Program-made: the position numbers and the translations under genes
Assembly: GCF_024347435.1 (NCBI RefSeq)
Contig: NZ_AP025481.1
Location: 62,001 to 126,000 of the forward strand
Source: Vibrio cyclitrophicus
Lineage (GTDB): Bacteria; Pseudomonadota; Gammaproteobacteria; Enterobacterales; Vibrionaceae
Reading direction: 5' to 3'
DNA length: 64,000 nucleotides
The notes under the pieces: model-generated
Told to the model about the DNA's origin: nothing
Database searches by the model: none
Seen by the model: the letters and a program-made list of their open reading frames with translations, nothing else
Part shown: piece after piece, positions 20,635 through 31,586 of the stretch
Layout of the letters: each line of letters starts with the position of its first letter
Position numbering within the stretch: position 1 is the first letter of the stretch

Positions 20635-20680
20635 CTGTTCCATGTCGTAACAGTGAGGGTGTACCAAATTGGAACAGTTG
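20635..20680. promoter_or_regulatory. Candidate upstream activator sites for the AcoR-like protein
   Basis: Two dyads lie just upstream of the activator's start: CTGTT (20635-20639) with AACAG (20649-20653), and GTACC (20661-20665) with GGAAC (20671-20675). They are about 110-150 bp upstream of the -24/-12 promoter, a usual enhancer distance. Assignment to this regulator is inference. Confidence 0.4.
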
Positions 20681-20786
20681 AACACTGGAGTGGTCTCCAT
20701 ACGTCCGTTCAATGCCAACTCACTTTAGGTTGTAAACGTTTGGTAATCATAGTTTTACATTTTGTTAACAACAAGGTTTGAAGTTC

Positions 20787-20802
20787 TGGCGTGTGATTTG
20801 CG
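20787..20802 (+). promoter_or_regulatory. Sigma-54 (-24/-12) promoter of the aldehyde dehydrogenase gene
   Basis: TGGCGTGTGATTTGCG has the GG (20788-20789) and GC (20800-20801) dinucleotides exactly 12 bases apart, as required for sigma-54. It agrees with TGGCAC-N5-TTGC at most positions. The predicted start of transcription is near 20813, giving a leader of about 150 bases. Confidence 0.75.
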
Positions 20803-20962
20803 TTGTTACTGTTGTAAAGAAAACATGAAGTATCAGTGTTTTAAACAGGAAGTATAAATATGGTGACTCTCTTCTCACGAGAAAGCGCCGTGTATTTTCA
20901 ACAACACAAGTTCAATAAAACAAATACAACATTGAATAATAAAATCAAAGAAGGATCGAACT

Positions 20963-22483
20963 ATGATTTACGCACAGCCGGGTAGTGATAACGCAGTGGT
21001 GAACTTTAAAGCTCAATACGATAACTTTATTGGTGGTGAGTGGGTTAAGCCTGTGAGTGGCGAATATTTTGATAATATTTCTCCTGTTAACGGTCAGGCT
21101 TACTGTCAAGTGGCACGTTCAACAGAGGCGGATATTAGCTTAGCATTGGATGCCGCGCATGCTGCTCGTGCAAGTTGGGCTGCGACTAGCGTGATGGAAC
21201 GCTCAAACATCCTGCTTAAAATTGCCGATCGTATTGAAGCGAACCTAGAAGAAATTGCAGTCGCGGAGACGTGGGAAAACGGCAAGCCAGTTCGTGAAAC
21301 GCTAGCGGCAGATATTCCTTTGGTTGTTGACCACTTTCGCTACTTTGCAGGTTGTATTCGAGCGCAAGAAGGCTGTGCAGCAGAGTTAGATTCAAACACA
21401 GCAAGCTACCACTTCCCAGAACCGATTGGTGTGGTGGGGCAGATTATTCCTTGGAACTTCCCGATTCTAATGGCGGCTTGGAAGTTAGCACCTGCGCTAG
21501 CGGCGGGTTGTTGTGTCGTGATGAAGCCAGCTGAGCAAACACCCACATCAATTTTGGTGATGATGGAGAAGATCGCCGATCTTCTACCTGCAGGTGTGGT
21601 CAACATTGTTAATGGTTTTGGTAGCGAAGCGGGTCAAGCACTGGCAACCAGTGATCGTTTGGCTAAATTGGCGTTTACTGGCTCAACTGAAGTTGGACAT
21701 CATATTCTGAAATGTGCGGCTGAAAGCTTGATTCCTTCAACGGTTGAGCTTGGTGGTAAATCTCCAAATATCTATTTCCCAGATATCTTCAATCATGAAG
21801 ACGATTACCTAGATAAGTGTGTCGAAGGCATGCTGCTTGCGTTCTTCAACCAAGGTGAAGTATGTACGTGTCCGTCGCGTGTTCTTATCCATGAATCGGT
21901 GTACGACAAGTTCATCGCCAAGGTGATCGAGCGTGCGCAAACCATCAAGCAAGGTAACCCATTGGATACCGATACTCAGGTGGGTGCGCAAGCTTCAAAA
22001 GAGCAGTTTGATAAGATTCTGAGCTATCTTGAGATAGGTCGCCAAGAGGGCGCTAAAGTGCTAACTGGTGGTGAAATTGCGCAACAACCTGATGATTTGG
22101 GGGACGGTTATTATATTCAACCAACCATGCTCGAAGGCAACAACAAGATGCGTGTCTTCCAAGAAGAGATCTTCGGCCCTGTTATCGCGGTAACCACTTT
22201 TAAAGACGAAGCGGAAGCACTAGAAATTGCCAATGATACCGAATATGGCTTGGGTGCAGGTGTGTGGACTCGAGATGCAAATCTAGCGTATCGCATGGGA
22301 CGCAACATCGAAGCAGGTCGTATTTGGGTGAACTGCTACCACGCTTACCCAGCACACGCGGCGTTTGGTGGTTACAAGAAGTCGGGTATCGGTCGTGAGA
22401 CGCACAAGATGATGCTCGATCATTACCAAAATACGAAGAATCTGTTGATTAGCTACGATACTAATCCGTTGGGCTTCTTCTAA
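20963..22483 (+). CDS. NAD-dependent aldehyde dehydrogenase (ExaC/AldB type)
   Basis: A 506-residue cytoplasmic enzyme oxidising aldehydes, probably acetaldehyde, to acids. Signatures are [19 protein letters not shown] (about residue 155), [12 protein letters not shown] (about 265, general-base Glu) and [13 protein letters not shown] (about 295-308) with the catalytic Cys. The C-terminus [19 protein letters not shown] is also typical. It matches the AldB/ExaC group that is usually controlled by AcoR-like activators; the divergent regulator and sigma-54 promoter support that. A ribosome site GGATCG precedes the ATG. Confidence 0.9.
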   Translation: MIYAQPGSDNAVVNFKAQYDNFIGGEWVKPVSGEYFDNISPVNGQAYCQVARSTEADISLALDAAHAARASWAATSVMERSNILLKIADRIEANLEEIAVAETWENGKPVRETLAADIPLVVDHFRYFAGCIRAQEGCAAELDSNTASYHFPEPIGVVGQIIPWNFPILMAAWKLAPALAAGCCVVMKPAEQTPTSILVMMEKIADLLPAGVVNIVNGFGSEAGQALATSDRLAKLAFTGSTEVGHHILKCAAESLIPSTVELGGKSPNIYFPDIFNHEDDYLDKCVEGMLLAFFNQGEVCTCPSRVLIHESVYDKFIAKVIERAQTIKQGNPLDTDTQVGAQASKEQFDKILSYLEIGRQEGAKVLTGGEIAQQPDDLGDGYYIQPTMLEGNNKMRVFQEEIFGPVIAVTTFKDEAEALEIANDTEYGLGAGVWTRDANLAYRMGRNIEAGRIWVNCYHAYPAHAAFGGYKKSGIGRETHKMMLDHYQNTKNLLISYDTNPLGFF

Positions 22484-22579
22484 TACTGGTTTGTTTTAAA
22501 AGTATGAGAATGAATCATGGGTACAAAGAATAATTAACAACGCAGTTGGCTTATATTAAGAAAAACAAAAAGTGAAAGC

Positions 22580-22613
22580 AAAACGCCTAACTCATTTGAG
22601 TTGGGCGTTTTTA
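22580..22613 (+). terminator. Terminator after the aldehyde dehydrogenase gene
   Basis: Long stem: AAAACGCC-TAACTC pairs with GAGTT-GGGCGTTTT across 22580-22610, then T-rich. It is symmetrical enough to serve the convergent Nudix gene also. Confidence 0.85.
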
Positions 22614-22626
22614 TGCTTGAATCGTT

Positions 22627-23364
22627 CTAGCTTTGCGAAAAGAAGATCTCTGGCTTGTGGACAGGGCCATAGTTGCCTTCTAACTGAGTGAGCTCCAAAC
22701 CTTGCTTTCCGATCAGAGTACCGACCAACTGGCGGTTAAACGGGTAGCTGTCGGGGTTGTTAATATATTCTTCAACATCAATCCATTTAGCTTCTGCAAT
22801 TTCATCAGTGTCTTGAATCGAAATCTCTTGGGTTTGCGCGATAAGGTGACAAATAAAGTAGAGGTTCGATTTACCGAATTGATACGGGTGCCTTGTCGCC
22901 ATGCCAACCACAGAAACGAATGTGGCTTCGATACCTGTCTCTTCCAATGTTTCTCGAATTACTGATTCTTCAATGCCTTCGCCCAACTCAATATGACCGC
23001 CAGGTAACTTGTAGCCAGTCATACCGTGCTCTTTGATCATCAGCACTTGGTTGTGTTCGTTAGTGATCAATGCGCCTGCACCCAAAGTGTGGGTGGGGAT
23101 GAAAGGCACAAACTCTACAATCTCAGATTTATGGATCAGCGTAATCTCGTCTTCTAGACAGTTGTGAAATACAAAGCCAAGTTCAGTCGCCACCGGAATA
23201 AGGTGCGACAATGAAATAGGCAAGCTAATCCAAATGATGCCTTTGTTGTTCTGATTTGAAAATTCGGTGATCTCGCTGAGTTCGGCATTGAATGAATCAG
23301 CATCGTGAGGGGCTGTTGCTGGGTCAATGATGATGCCGTTAAATTTGTCGAGCGTAAATTCCAC
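22627..23364 (-). CDS. Nudix hydrolase with pre-Nudix domain (NUDT6-like)
   Basis: A 245-residue protein. Residues about 95-215 form the Nudix fold, with the complete catalytic box GGHIELGEGIEESVIRETLE continuing to EETGI (G-x5-E-x7-REUxEExGU pattern). The first 90 residues form an additional domain resembling the pre-Nudix domain of NUDT6/GFG proteins. It should cleave a nucleoside diphosphate linked to some other group; the substrate is unknown. No operon partner is evident. Confidence 0.87.
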   Translation of the reverse strand: MEFTLDKFNGIIIDPATAPHDADSFNAELSEITEFSNQNNKGIIWISLPISLSHLIPVATELGFVFHNCLEDEITLIHKSEIVEFVPFIPTHTLGAGALITNEHNQVLMIKEHGMTGYKLPGGHIELGEGIEESVIRETLEETGIEATFVSVVGMATRHPYQFGKSNLYFICHLIAQTQEISIQDTDEIAEAKWIDVEEYINNPDSYPFNRQLVGTLIGKQGLELTQLEGNYGPVHKPEIFFSQS

Positions 23365-23594
23365 GGGTGATCCTTTATTATTTTTGATTTATTGGGAGTC
23401 GAGTATAGGTGGAGCTTATCTTATCTCAAGAGCTTATAAAACCTGCTCTGATTGTAGTATTTTTAAGAACACGGCAGTGGTGGAAAAGTGATGGAGAGTT
23501 TAAAGCGGGCGGCTTGAAAAAATTGCGCTAGAAACAAAAACTGCGCTTGGAAGCTAAAGCGCAGTTTTAGAGTCGGGTCTATTTGGGTTCGACG

Positions 23595-23996
23595 CTAACG
23601 AATATAGTTTGCATCAATACTCACGTACCAGTGCTGAAGCTTGCCGTCAGATTTTTTGATCCATAAATCGTTGGTGTAGCTCTCGATCTTGCCGTTAACC
23701 GTTAAATTGAACGTGTTTTCGTCGAATTCGCCAAGCTTCACGAACTGGTCTGTGGTAACTAAAAACGGGTCCATGTCGTCCACGCCAACCACATCTGAAA
23801 TCACATAGTAGTGGTATGTCAGCGGCTTGCTCGCGTCATTCGGGTTGCTGCGGTACGCCACAAGCTTGAATGGTTCCGTTAATGGAACATCAAGCGTTTG
23901 CTTGTCCATGGTCGCTGGAATCGGGATAAACAGCCAAGCGGTAAACAGACCGCTCAATAAAACCATCAGGAAGAAAAGAGTCTTAATTGCTTTCAT
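23595..23996 (-). CDS. Hypothetical membrane-anchored protein
   Basis: About 133 residues with one N-terminal hydrophobic helix (KTLFFLMVLLSGLFTAWLF) followed by a probably periplasmic domain. Start taken at the second Met, MKAIKTLFF, because a GAAGGT ribosome site lies 5-6 bases before it; an upstream ATG at 24008 would include that site. The function is not recognised. Position between Nudix and formaldehyde genes gives no clue. Confidence 0.65.
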   Translation of the reverse strand: MKAIKTLFFLMVLLSGLFTAWLFIPIPATMDKQTLDVPLTEPFKLVAYRSNPNDASKPLTYHYYVISDVVGVDDMDPFLVTTDQFVKLGEFDENTFNLTVNGKIESYTNDLWIKKSDGKLQHWYVSIDANYIR

Positions 23997-24168
23997 AGCA
24001 ACCTTCAAAATAGGTGATGTTGAAGACGCTATGGTAACAGGTTTGATTTGCTGATTGTAAGAGTATGAATAAGTGAAGGCGACACCTGTCTGTTAGGAAG
24101 TTTGAATGAATTGACACACTGTTCATAAACCTTGGTTTACATTTATTTGTGCGAGTAATGAACAGTCA

Positions 24169-24206
24169 TAAAAAAGCCCACACCTTACGGTTGCAAGGTG
24201 TGGGTT
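24169..24206 (-). terminator. Terminator after the S-formylglutathione hydrolase gene
   Basis: 10-bp stem CCCACACCTT (24177-24186) with AAGGTGTGGG (24195-24204), followed on the minus strand by a T-tract (plus-strand A-run at 24170-24175). Confidence 0.9.
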
Positions 24207-24218
24207 AAATAACGGTGA

Positions 24219-25058
24219 TTACTTGTTTAGGTAAGCGGCATGGAACTCAATATGTTCATCAATAAAGCTAGAGATGAAGTAGTAGCTGTGGTCGTAACCT
24301 GGCTGCATACGTAGCTCTAAATCGGCATTGGTTACCTTAGCCGCTTCGACTAATTGCTCAGGCTTAAGCTGCTCAATCAGGAAGTTATCGGCTTCACCTT
24401 GGTCAACCAACATTGGCAGCTTAGTGCCTTTGGTTTTTAGAAGCTCAGAGGCATCGTATTGCTTCCATTCTTCAATATCTAAGCCTAGATATTGGTTGAA
24501 TGCTTTTTGTCCCCAAGGGCATTGCATTGGGTTGGTGATTGGGCTGAATGCCGAGATAGAACGGTAGCTATCTTCGTTTTTGATACCAATCGTTAGGGCA
24601 CCGTGTCCGCCCATGCTGTGACCAGAAATCGATTTCACCGAAGTCACAGGGAAGAAAGATTCAATCAATGCTGGAAGCTCTGTTACCACGTAATCGTACA
24701 TGTGGTAATGGCTGTCCCATGGTGCTTGAGTGGCATTCACATAGAAGCCTGCACCTTGGCCGAGATCGTAGCTTTCATTGTCGGCAACACCTTCGCCACG
24801 TGGGCTTGTGTCTGGGGCAACAATGGCAATGCCTTGCTCAGCCGTAGCTTTGAACGCGCCGGCTTTTTGCATGAAGTTTTCATCGGTACAGGTTAAGCCT
24901 GATAACCAATACAAAACAGGAACTGGGTTTTCTTTGCTTGCGTTAGGCGGCAAGAAAATCGCAAAACGCATGTTGCAGTCAAGCGTTGCAGAAAAGTGGG
25001 TGTATTGTTTGTGCCAACCACCAGCAACCTTTGCTTGGCTAATGTTTTCGATTGTCAT
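24219..25058 (-). CDS. fghA: S-formylglutathione hydrolase
   Basis: A 279-residue esterase D-type enzyme that hydrolyses S-formylglutathione to formate and glutathione, the second step of glutathione-dependent formaldehyde detoxification. The serine nucleophile is in SISGHSMGGHGAL (about residue 146-158), and the C-terminal GYDHSYYFISSFIDEH carries the catalytic His. The N-terminus FSATLDCNMRFAIFLPP and GLTCTDENFMQKAGA are family-typical. It follows frmA in the same direction after 157 bp containing two hairpins. It could also be called frmB or yeiG. Confidence 0.92.
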   Translation of the reverse strand: MTIENISQAKVAGGWHKQYTHFSATLDCNMRFAIFLPPNASKENPVPVLYWLSGLTCTDENFMQKAGAFKATAEQGIAIVAPDTSPRGEGVADNESYDLGQGAGFYVNATQAPWDSHYHMYDYVVTELPALIESFFPVTSVKSISGHSMGGHGALTIGIKNEDSYRSISAFSPITNPMQCPWGQKAFNQYLGLDIEEWKQYDASELLKTKGTKLPMLVDQGEADNFLIEQLKPEQLVEAAKVTNADLELRMQPGYDHSYYFISSFIDEHIEFHAAYLNK

Positions 25059-25117
25059 CTATTGTGCTCCGTTAGGTTGATGGTTTTGGGGAATAACATG
25101 TCTATATTATCTAAAGT

Positions 25118-25207
25118 TTCACCACCCACCGGGCAGGAGGTGGTGAAGACAGTTTCGCTCTGATGGTTAAGTCAGAACTGTGGTCTCGACACCTAAGTGC
25201 CGAGACC
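25118..25207 (-). other. Two intercistronic hairpins between frmA and fghA
   Basis: TTCACCACC (25118-25126) pairs with GGTGGTGAA (25139-25147), and GGTCTCG (25182-25188) pairs with CGAGACC (25201-25207). Neither is followed by a T-tract on the minus strand, so they look like mRNA-stability or attenuation structures rather than full terminators. Confidence 0.6.
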
Positions 25208-25215
25208 GAGGGGTG

Positions 25216-26874
<1,659 letters not shown>

Positions 26875-29061
26875 ATGAAAAAGAGTACATTGACCGTACT
26901 GTCAGGCTTGATAGCAGCCACACTGGTTGGTTGCAATTCGAATTCGCCAAGTGATAGTTCACCAGGTGATGACAACGGTAATCTAGAGAGCGCAGTACAA
27001 GTCGCATTCATGCCAGATATCCACTTCCATGATGTTTACGGTAAATTTGAAGACGGTTCGTTCGCAGGACTCTACAACTCGGATAGTCGTGAGTATGCGA
27101 CAATTCGAACGATGGAATCTCAAATGAACTCTACTCGTCTTTTCAATGAAAACTACTTTGCGATGATAGCGGCACTTGATGATGTGGTTGCGCGTGGTGT
27201 GAAGTATGTGGCCTTGCCAGGTGACTTTAGTGATGACGGGCAGCCAGTCCATATGCGTGGTTTGGTTAGTATTTTTGACCATTACCGTGATACACACGGC
27301 CTTGAATTTTTCGCAGCACCTGGTAACCACGATCCAGTGCGTCCATTTACAATTCCCGCAGGTAAATCTGATTACCTAGGAGAAGGTGGTAAAGAACAAC
27401 GCATCTTCAGCCTTGGTAAAGAAGAGTGTGTTGGTTATGACGATGAGTGGACAACTATTCCAGGCCAAGGTGACAGCTTAGACACGATTTGTACTGAAGA
27501 AGTACGTGAGTGGGGCTATGAAGAGATCATGAGTATCCTTGGTACTCACGGCTTCTACCCTCAACAAGATTACCTCTACTTTGAAACCCCTTACAGCACC
27601 GACCAAGCTCGAACTAATTACAGCTATGATTTAGCGAAAGAAGAAGCGGCCTTTGATAAACGCATGTATGAGATCTGTTACGAAGGCACAGGTGGCAGTT
27701 ACAAAGAAAATGGTTACACAAGTTGTTCTGAAGTGCCGGATACCAGTTACTTAGTAGAGCCAGTGAAAGGACTTTGGTTGTTGGCGATCGACGCGAACGT
27801 TTATCGCCCGAAAGAAAACTCGTCTGATAATTCTGTCGATGGTGGCACGTTTGACGGTTCAAGCAACGCTGGTTACAACATGATGCTGACTCACAAAGAG
27901 CATGTGATCGATTGGATCTCTGATGTGGTAAAGGCGGCGAAAGAGCAGAACAAGACGCTGGTTTCCTTCTCGCACTTCCCGATGACCGATTTCTATAACG
28001 GCGCTTCTGAAGAGATTGAAGACTTGTTTGGTGAAGGTAGCCACCAACTTGCACGTGAGCCTGACGACAATACCAGCCGCGCATTGGCAGCGACTGGCTT
28101 AAATATCCACGTTGGCGGTCACATGCACTTTAACGATACAGGTAAGAAGAGCTTCAATATTGATGGCGTTCAGCACACCCTTTTTAATATCCAAGCACCA
28201 TCGCTAGCGGGTTATGTTCCTGCATATAAGCTCTTAAATATTCGCCCAGATAATCAGATCGAAGTTGAGACAGTAATTATCGACCAAGTGGCACGTTACA
28301 ACGAGTTATTCAGTCACTATGAAGAAGAGCATGAGTACCTTACTCAAGCTGCAGTCGGAGACCCAGAAGCACAAGCGAAAATCTGGAACAAAGACATTTT
28401 GGATTCAGAAAACTACTACGAACTGACTGATTGGCACATCCGTGAACTAACGCGTCTGCGTTTCCTTCCGGGTGACTGGCCGCTAGAGATGCGCGCTATG
28501 ATCATGGAAATGAACGGTGAAGAGATGATGATTATGTCTCAGCTACAAACCAACTTCACGGTCTGTCAGCTAGCGAACAAACTCGGCTACGACGTAGGTA
28601 CTTGTGTTGAAAATGGTGTGGATGACTACGAGCAATTCCAACGAGATTGGGAGACAGCTAAGGTTGTTGCTCAAAAGCTGGCTTCTTTAGAAGGACTAGA
28701 ATTAGCTGATTTTGCAGAGTGGAGCGGTGAGCTACTAGCGACAGATTTCTACCGACTACGTAATGCAGACGAACTGGCATTCCGTGATATCGGTGAAACA
28801 CAACTTCGCCAATACGAGTTGCTAAGCCGAGAGCTTTCAGAATTTGATGGTACGGTGGATTCTGAACTGGGTGACCTTGGCCAATATACCGTGGGAGAGG
28901 TATTCCGCTCTCGTTTTGGTAGCTTGTTTGTCATTCTTGAAAAATTCGCAACAGGCCAAGCGAGTGACCACTTCTTGATTGATATCGACCAGCAAACACT
29001 GACCGATCTGAAAGGTGAAGTGAAGCGCGATATTCTTAGAGGCTCTACGACAGTAAACTAA
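26875..29061 (+). CDS. Large lipoprotein metallophosphoesterase
   Basis: A 728-residue exported protein. Start taken at the ATG at 26875 after GGGAAGAG, which gives a lipoprotein signal peptide MKKSTLTVLSGLIAATLVGC with lipobox Cys20. The calcineurin-like metal motifs follow in order: FMPDIHFHD (D-x-H), LPGDFSDDGQP (GD), APGNHDPV (GNHD), HFPMTD, and GGHMHFND. A C-terminal region of about 270 residues after the phosphoesterase fold has no recognised domain. Likely attached to the periplasmic side of a membrane and acting on phosphate esters; the substrate is unknown. Monocistronic. Confidence 0.85.
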   Translation: MKKSTLTVLSGLIAATLVGCNSNSPSDSSPGDDNGNLESAVQVAFMPDIHFHDVYGKFEDGSFAGLYNSDSREYATIRTMESQMNSTRLFNENYFAMIAALDDVVARGVKYVALPGDFSDDGQPVHMRGLVSIFDHYRDTHGLEFFAAPGNHDPVRPFTIPAGKSDYLGEGGKEQRIFSLGKEECVGYDDEWTTIPGQGDSLDTICTEEVREWGYEEIMSILGTHGFYPQQDYLYFETPYSTDQARTNYSYDLAKEEAAFDKRMYEICYEGTGGSYKENGYTSCSEVPDTSYLVEPVKGLWLLAIDANVYRPKENSSDNSVDGGTFDGSSNAGYNMMLTHKEHVIDWISDVVKAAKEQNKTLVSFSHFPMTDFYNGASEEIEDLFGEGSHQLAREPDDNTSRALAATGLNIHVGGHMHFNDTGKKSFNIDGVQHTLFNIQAPSLAGYVPAYKLLNIRPDNQIEVETVIIDQVARYNELFSHYEEEHEYLTQAAVGDPEAQAKIWNKDILDSENYYELTDWHIRELTRLRFLPGDWPLEMRAMIMEMNGEEMMIMSQLQTNFTVCQLANKLGYDVGTCVENGVDDYEQFQRDWETAKVVAQKLASLEGLELADFAEWSGELLATDFYRLRNADELAFRDIGETQLRQYELLSRELSEFDGTVDSELGDLGQYTVGEVFRSRFGSLFVILEKFATGQASDHFLIDIDQQTLTDLKGEVKRDILRGSTTVN

Positions 29062-29111
29062 ACGTTGCAGCTTTGCTTTTTTAAAGACTAAGTGTCTTGA
29101 TATCTCGATTA

Positions 29112-29150
29112 AAAAGAGCCTGTTAGCCATGAGTTAGCGGGTTCTTTTGT
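29112..29150 (+). terminator. Terminator after the metallophosphoesterase gene
   Basis: AAAAGAGCC-TGTTAGC pairs imperfectly with GTTAGCGGGTTCTTTT around a short loop, then T-rich sequence. Confidence 0.75.
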
Positions 29151-29302
29151 TTTTAAATGAATGAGTGGGTTGGGACTTATTCATTGGTTTTCTGGTTAAG
29201 CTCTCTTAGGGTATGTCATAATAATTACTTACTGAAAAACACATGAATTAGACATAAAACTACAATATTCTAGCCGCCGAATTTAATGTTGTGGACCTAA
29301 AC

Positions 29303-29647
29303 ATGCTTTTATCTCTCCCACCGCCAGTGATGCTGTCACTCGCCATCGTGCTTGAAGTTGTCGCGACTTCTCTATTGCCTAAAACGCAACAGCTTACTTA
29401 TTTACCGGCTACTGCCGCAGTATTGGCTAGCTACGGCTGTGCCTTTTATCTGTTGTCTTTAACAGTGCAAACCATGTCTTTGGGTGTGGCGTATGCGATT
29501 TGGTGTGGGGCAGGGATCGTGCTGGTCGCAGCTCTGTCTTGGCTGGTCTACGGACAAAAACTCGATATCTTCGCGATCATTGGCATCGCTTTGATTTTAT
29601 CTGGCGTAGTGATTATCAACCTGTTTTCATCGTCTGTGAGCCACTGA
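29303..29647 (+). CDS. Small multidrug resistance (SMR) transporter
   Basis: A four-helix inner-membrane protein of about 114 residues, EmrE/SugE-like, a proton-coupled efflux pump working as a dimer. The membrane-embedded Glu is in LAIVLEVVATSLL (first helix), and the third helix has YAIWCGAGIVLVAALSWLVY with the family's Trp/Gly motif. The ATG at 29303 is preferred over the GTG at 29291 since GTGGA lies at a suitable distance before it. Substrate specificity is not visible. Confidence 0.87.
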   Translation: MLLSLPPPVMLSLAIVLEVVATSLLPKTQQLTYLPATAAVLASYGCAFYLLSLTVQTMSLGVAYAIWCGAGIVLVAALSWLVYGQKLDIFAIIGIALILSGVVIINLFSSSVSH

Positions 29648-29875
29648 GCAAGGTCTAGCTCGCGTTTCTTGTGTTTTGAGCATGGATCGAACCATTTGGT
29701 GGAGCGTTGCATACCTCTCCCTTTCTAAGGTAAATAGTACTCGATTACATGTCAGTGGATTCCTGTATCAGCGTCAGCTTTTTGGGGTTAAAATGCCTTT
29801 TGGTATATGCGATAAAGTTGTAAATACTTCCGGCCTTGCTGCAGTGACTCCCCAACTTAAACTAAAAGACTTACT

Positions 29876-30121
29876 ATGAATTTTGATATCAATGCACTGA
29901 AACACCACCAACTGGTCGAAGATGGTCAACTAGAGGGGTGTTACATTCATCAGCCTGTTAAAGGCAGTCAACAAGATGACAAAGCCGTGTTAGCAGAGCG
30001 TGTAGCGCTGGAAAATATGGGATATAAGGTGGTGCAAGTTCAAGCGAAAGGCGGGACAACAACGTTTGCCGAGGCGATGCAAAAGTTTGCGAAGAAGACG
30101 GGGCACCAGACCAAAGAGTAA
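29876..30121 (+). CDS. Small hypothetical protein
   Basis: An 81-residue soluble protein starting MNFDINALKHHQLVEDGQ; hydrophilic with a predicted strand-helix pattern near GYKVVQVQAKGGTTTFAEAM. No domain recognised. It is separated from the SMR gene by 228 bp and from folK by 466 bp. Confidence 0.55.
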   Translation: MNFDINALKHHQLVEDGQLEGCYIHQPVKGSQQDDKAVLAERVALENMGYKVVQVQAKGGTTTFAEAMQKFAKKTGHQTKE

Positions 30122-30587
30122 GCGAATGGGGTAGGGGGTTATAAAACTCGCTTACCCCTATCGAACCTCTCAATCGGTGTTATTCATGTTGACAAAGCTC
30201 TGTCCAACAATGGTTTAGGTCAAAAATCAAACCGATACTGCTTATCCACGATGGCACCCCCTCCAAGCATGCATCGAAAAGAGTCGATAATCATGATGAG
30301 GAGCACACCATGCTTGTTGTGCTCAGAGCAGGCTTTCAGTGGGGTGCGTCTAGTGCTAATGCTATTTGTAGCTCTGTGCATCATCATCTTCAAGATTGGT
30401 GTTACAGCTTATCAACCGTCATATGCGCTCGCATGGGAATTGTTCTAGATAATGGTTCTATTGCGTGAATATCTAAATTTGCCACAGATGCGTATTTTTC
30501 TTTTATCTTCCTGACATTAAAAGGAGTACATAGCTGATCTTCATAGCGAGTTGGACGTATAGGCCAACTAAAAAGGAAGAAAATAAT
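30122..30587. other. Gap before the folK operon
   Basis: 466 bp without a credible gene. It contains a hairpin GAGCACA (30301-30307) / TGTGCTC (30318-30324) with a 10-base loop, and must hold the promoter of the fol operon. A 65-codon ORF at 30251-30448 has no ribosome site and was not accepted. Confidence 0.4.
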
Positions 30588-31112
30588 ATGGCTACAGTCT
30601 ATGTAAGCATCGGAAGCAACATTAACCGCGAACATCACATCACAGAATCTCTTAAGGCATTAAGTCACCTCTTTGCACCCCTACACATTTCTAATTTCTA
30701 CGATTGCGAGCCTGTTGGTTTTGAAGGGGATAATTTCCTAAATCTAGTCGTTGGATTCGAATGTGACTTCTCTGTCGCAGAACTGGTTAAGGTTCTACAT
30801 CAAATTGAAATAGAGAATGATCGTAAGCGTCAGACTAAAGCGTATGCTTCACGTACGATGGATATCGATATACTTCTTTATGGCAATCAAGTGGGCATGA
30901 TCGACGGGGTAGAACTGCCTAGAGGCGAAATCACCGAATACGCTTTTGTGCTCAGGCCGTTAGTCGATATTGCCGCGCAAACACTTCACCCCACTCTAGA
31001 CATTTCGTTTCAACAGATCTGGAAAAATTTTGACCAGTTAAGTCAGAAAACTAAACCCATCCCTTTTGATCTCAGTTTCATTAAGCCCTTGCAACGACTG
31101 CAAAATGAATGA
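30588..31112 (+). CDS. folK: 2-amino-4-hydroxy-6-hydroxymethyldihydropteridine pyrophosphokinase (HPPK) paralogue
   Basis: A 174-residue enzyme transferring pyrophosphate from ATP to 6-hydroxymethyl-7,8-dihydropterin in folate synthesis. HPPK motifs are clear: YVSIGSNINRE at the N-terminus, FYDCEPVGFEGDNFLN, then the signature RTMDIDILLYG (about residues 93-103) with the two metal-binding Asp residues. A ribosome site AAGGA precedes the ATG. It leads a four-gene pterin operon rather than the usual pcnB-folK pairing, so this is probably a second HPPK specialised for the operon. Confidence 0.9.
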   Translation: MATVYVSIGSNINREHHITESLKALSHLFAPLHISNFYDCEPVGFEGDNFLNLVVGFECDFSVAELVKVLHQIEIENDRKRQTKAYASRTMDIDILLYGNQVGMIDGVELPRGEITEYAFVLRPLVDIAAQTLHPTLDISFQQIWKNFDQLSQKTKPIPFDLSFIKPLQRLQNE

Positions 31113-31198
31113 CTGAAATTGTAATCGCTCGCGTTCTAATGATCTTTTCTTAAAACATGCACGTAACTGACTTCACTTTCTAAGGATTGGACACTGTT

Positions 31199-31576
31199 AT
31201 GAATCACAACGCTATCATTACCATCACAAATCTCAGATTAAGAACCTTCATCGGCTTTAACGAAGAAGAAAAAACCAAGCAGCAAGACATCGTCATCAAT
31301 GCAGAAATCCATTACCCCGCTAATAAACTTTGTCTCTCTGATGATGTGGACAATGCTCTCAACTACAAAAATATCTGCAAAAAAATTATTCAACACGTCG
31401 AATCAGGAAGATTTCTGCTTCTTGAAAAGTTAACAAGCGACGTACTCGGCATTTGTATCGACCATCCATGGGTTCAATACGCTCAAGTGAGAATTGACAA
31501 GCCTCATGCTCTGCGTTTTGCCGACTCTGTTTCGCTCACCCTGAGCTATGAAGCAGATAACGACAATAATTCATAA
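31199..31576 (+). CDS. folX: Dihydroneopterin triphosphate 2'-epimerase
   Basis: A 125-residue enzyme of the FolB/FolX fold that epimerises 7,8-dihydroneopterin triphosphate to dihydromonapterin triphosphate. It begins [20 protein letters not shown] followed by [17 protein letters not shown], and has [14 protein letters not shown] and a [15 protein letters not shown] stretch, all family features. The ATG at 31199 is preferred to the upstream TTG at 31187, which would leave no space after AAGGA. FolX rather than FolB is favoured by the neighbouring folM. Confidence 0.87.
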   Translation: MNHNAIITITNLRLRTFIGFNEEEKTKQQDIVINAEIHYPANKLCLSDDVDNALNYKNICKKIIQHVESGRFLLLEKLTSDVLGICIDHPWVQYAQVRIDKPHALRFADSVSLTLSYEADNDNNS

Positions 31577-31586
31577 GGAGTGAGTC

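Noticed and set aside
30251..30448. 65-codon ORF upstream of folK
   Set aside because: No ribosome site, unusual composition and no recognisable family.
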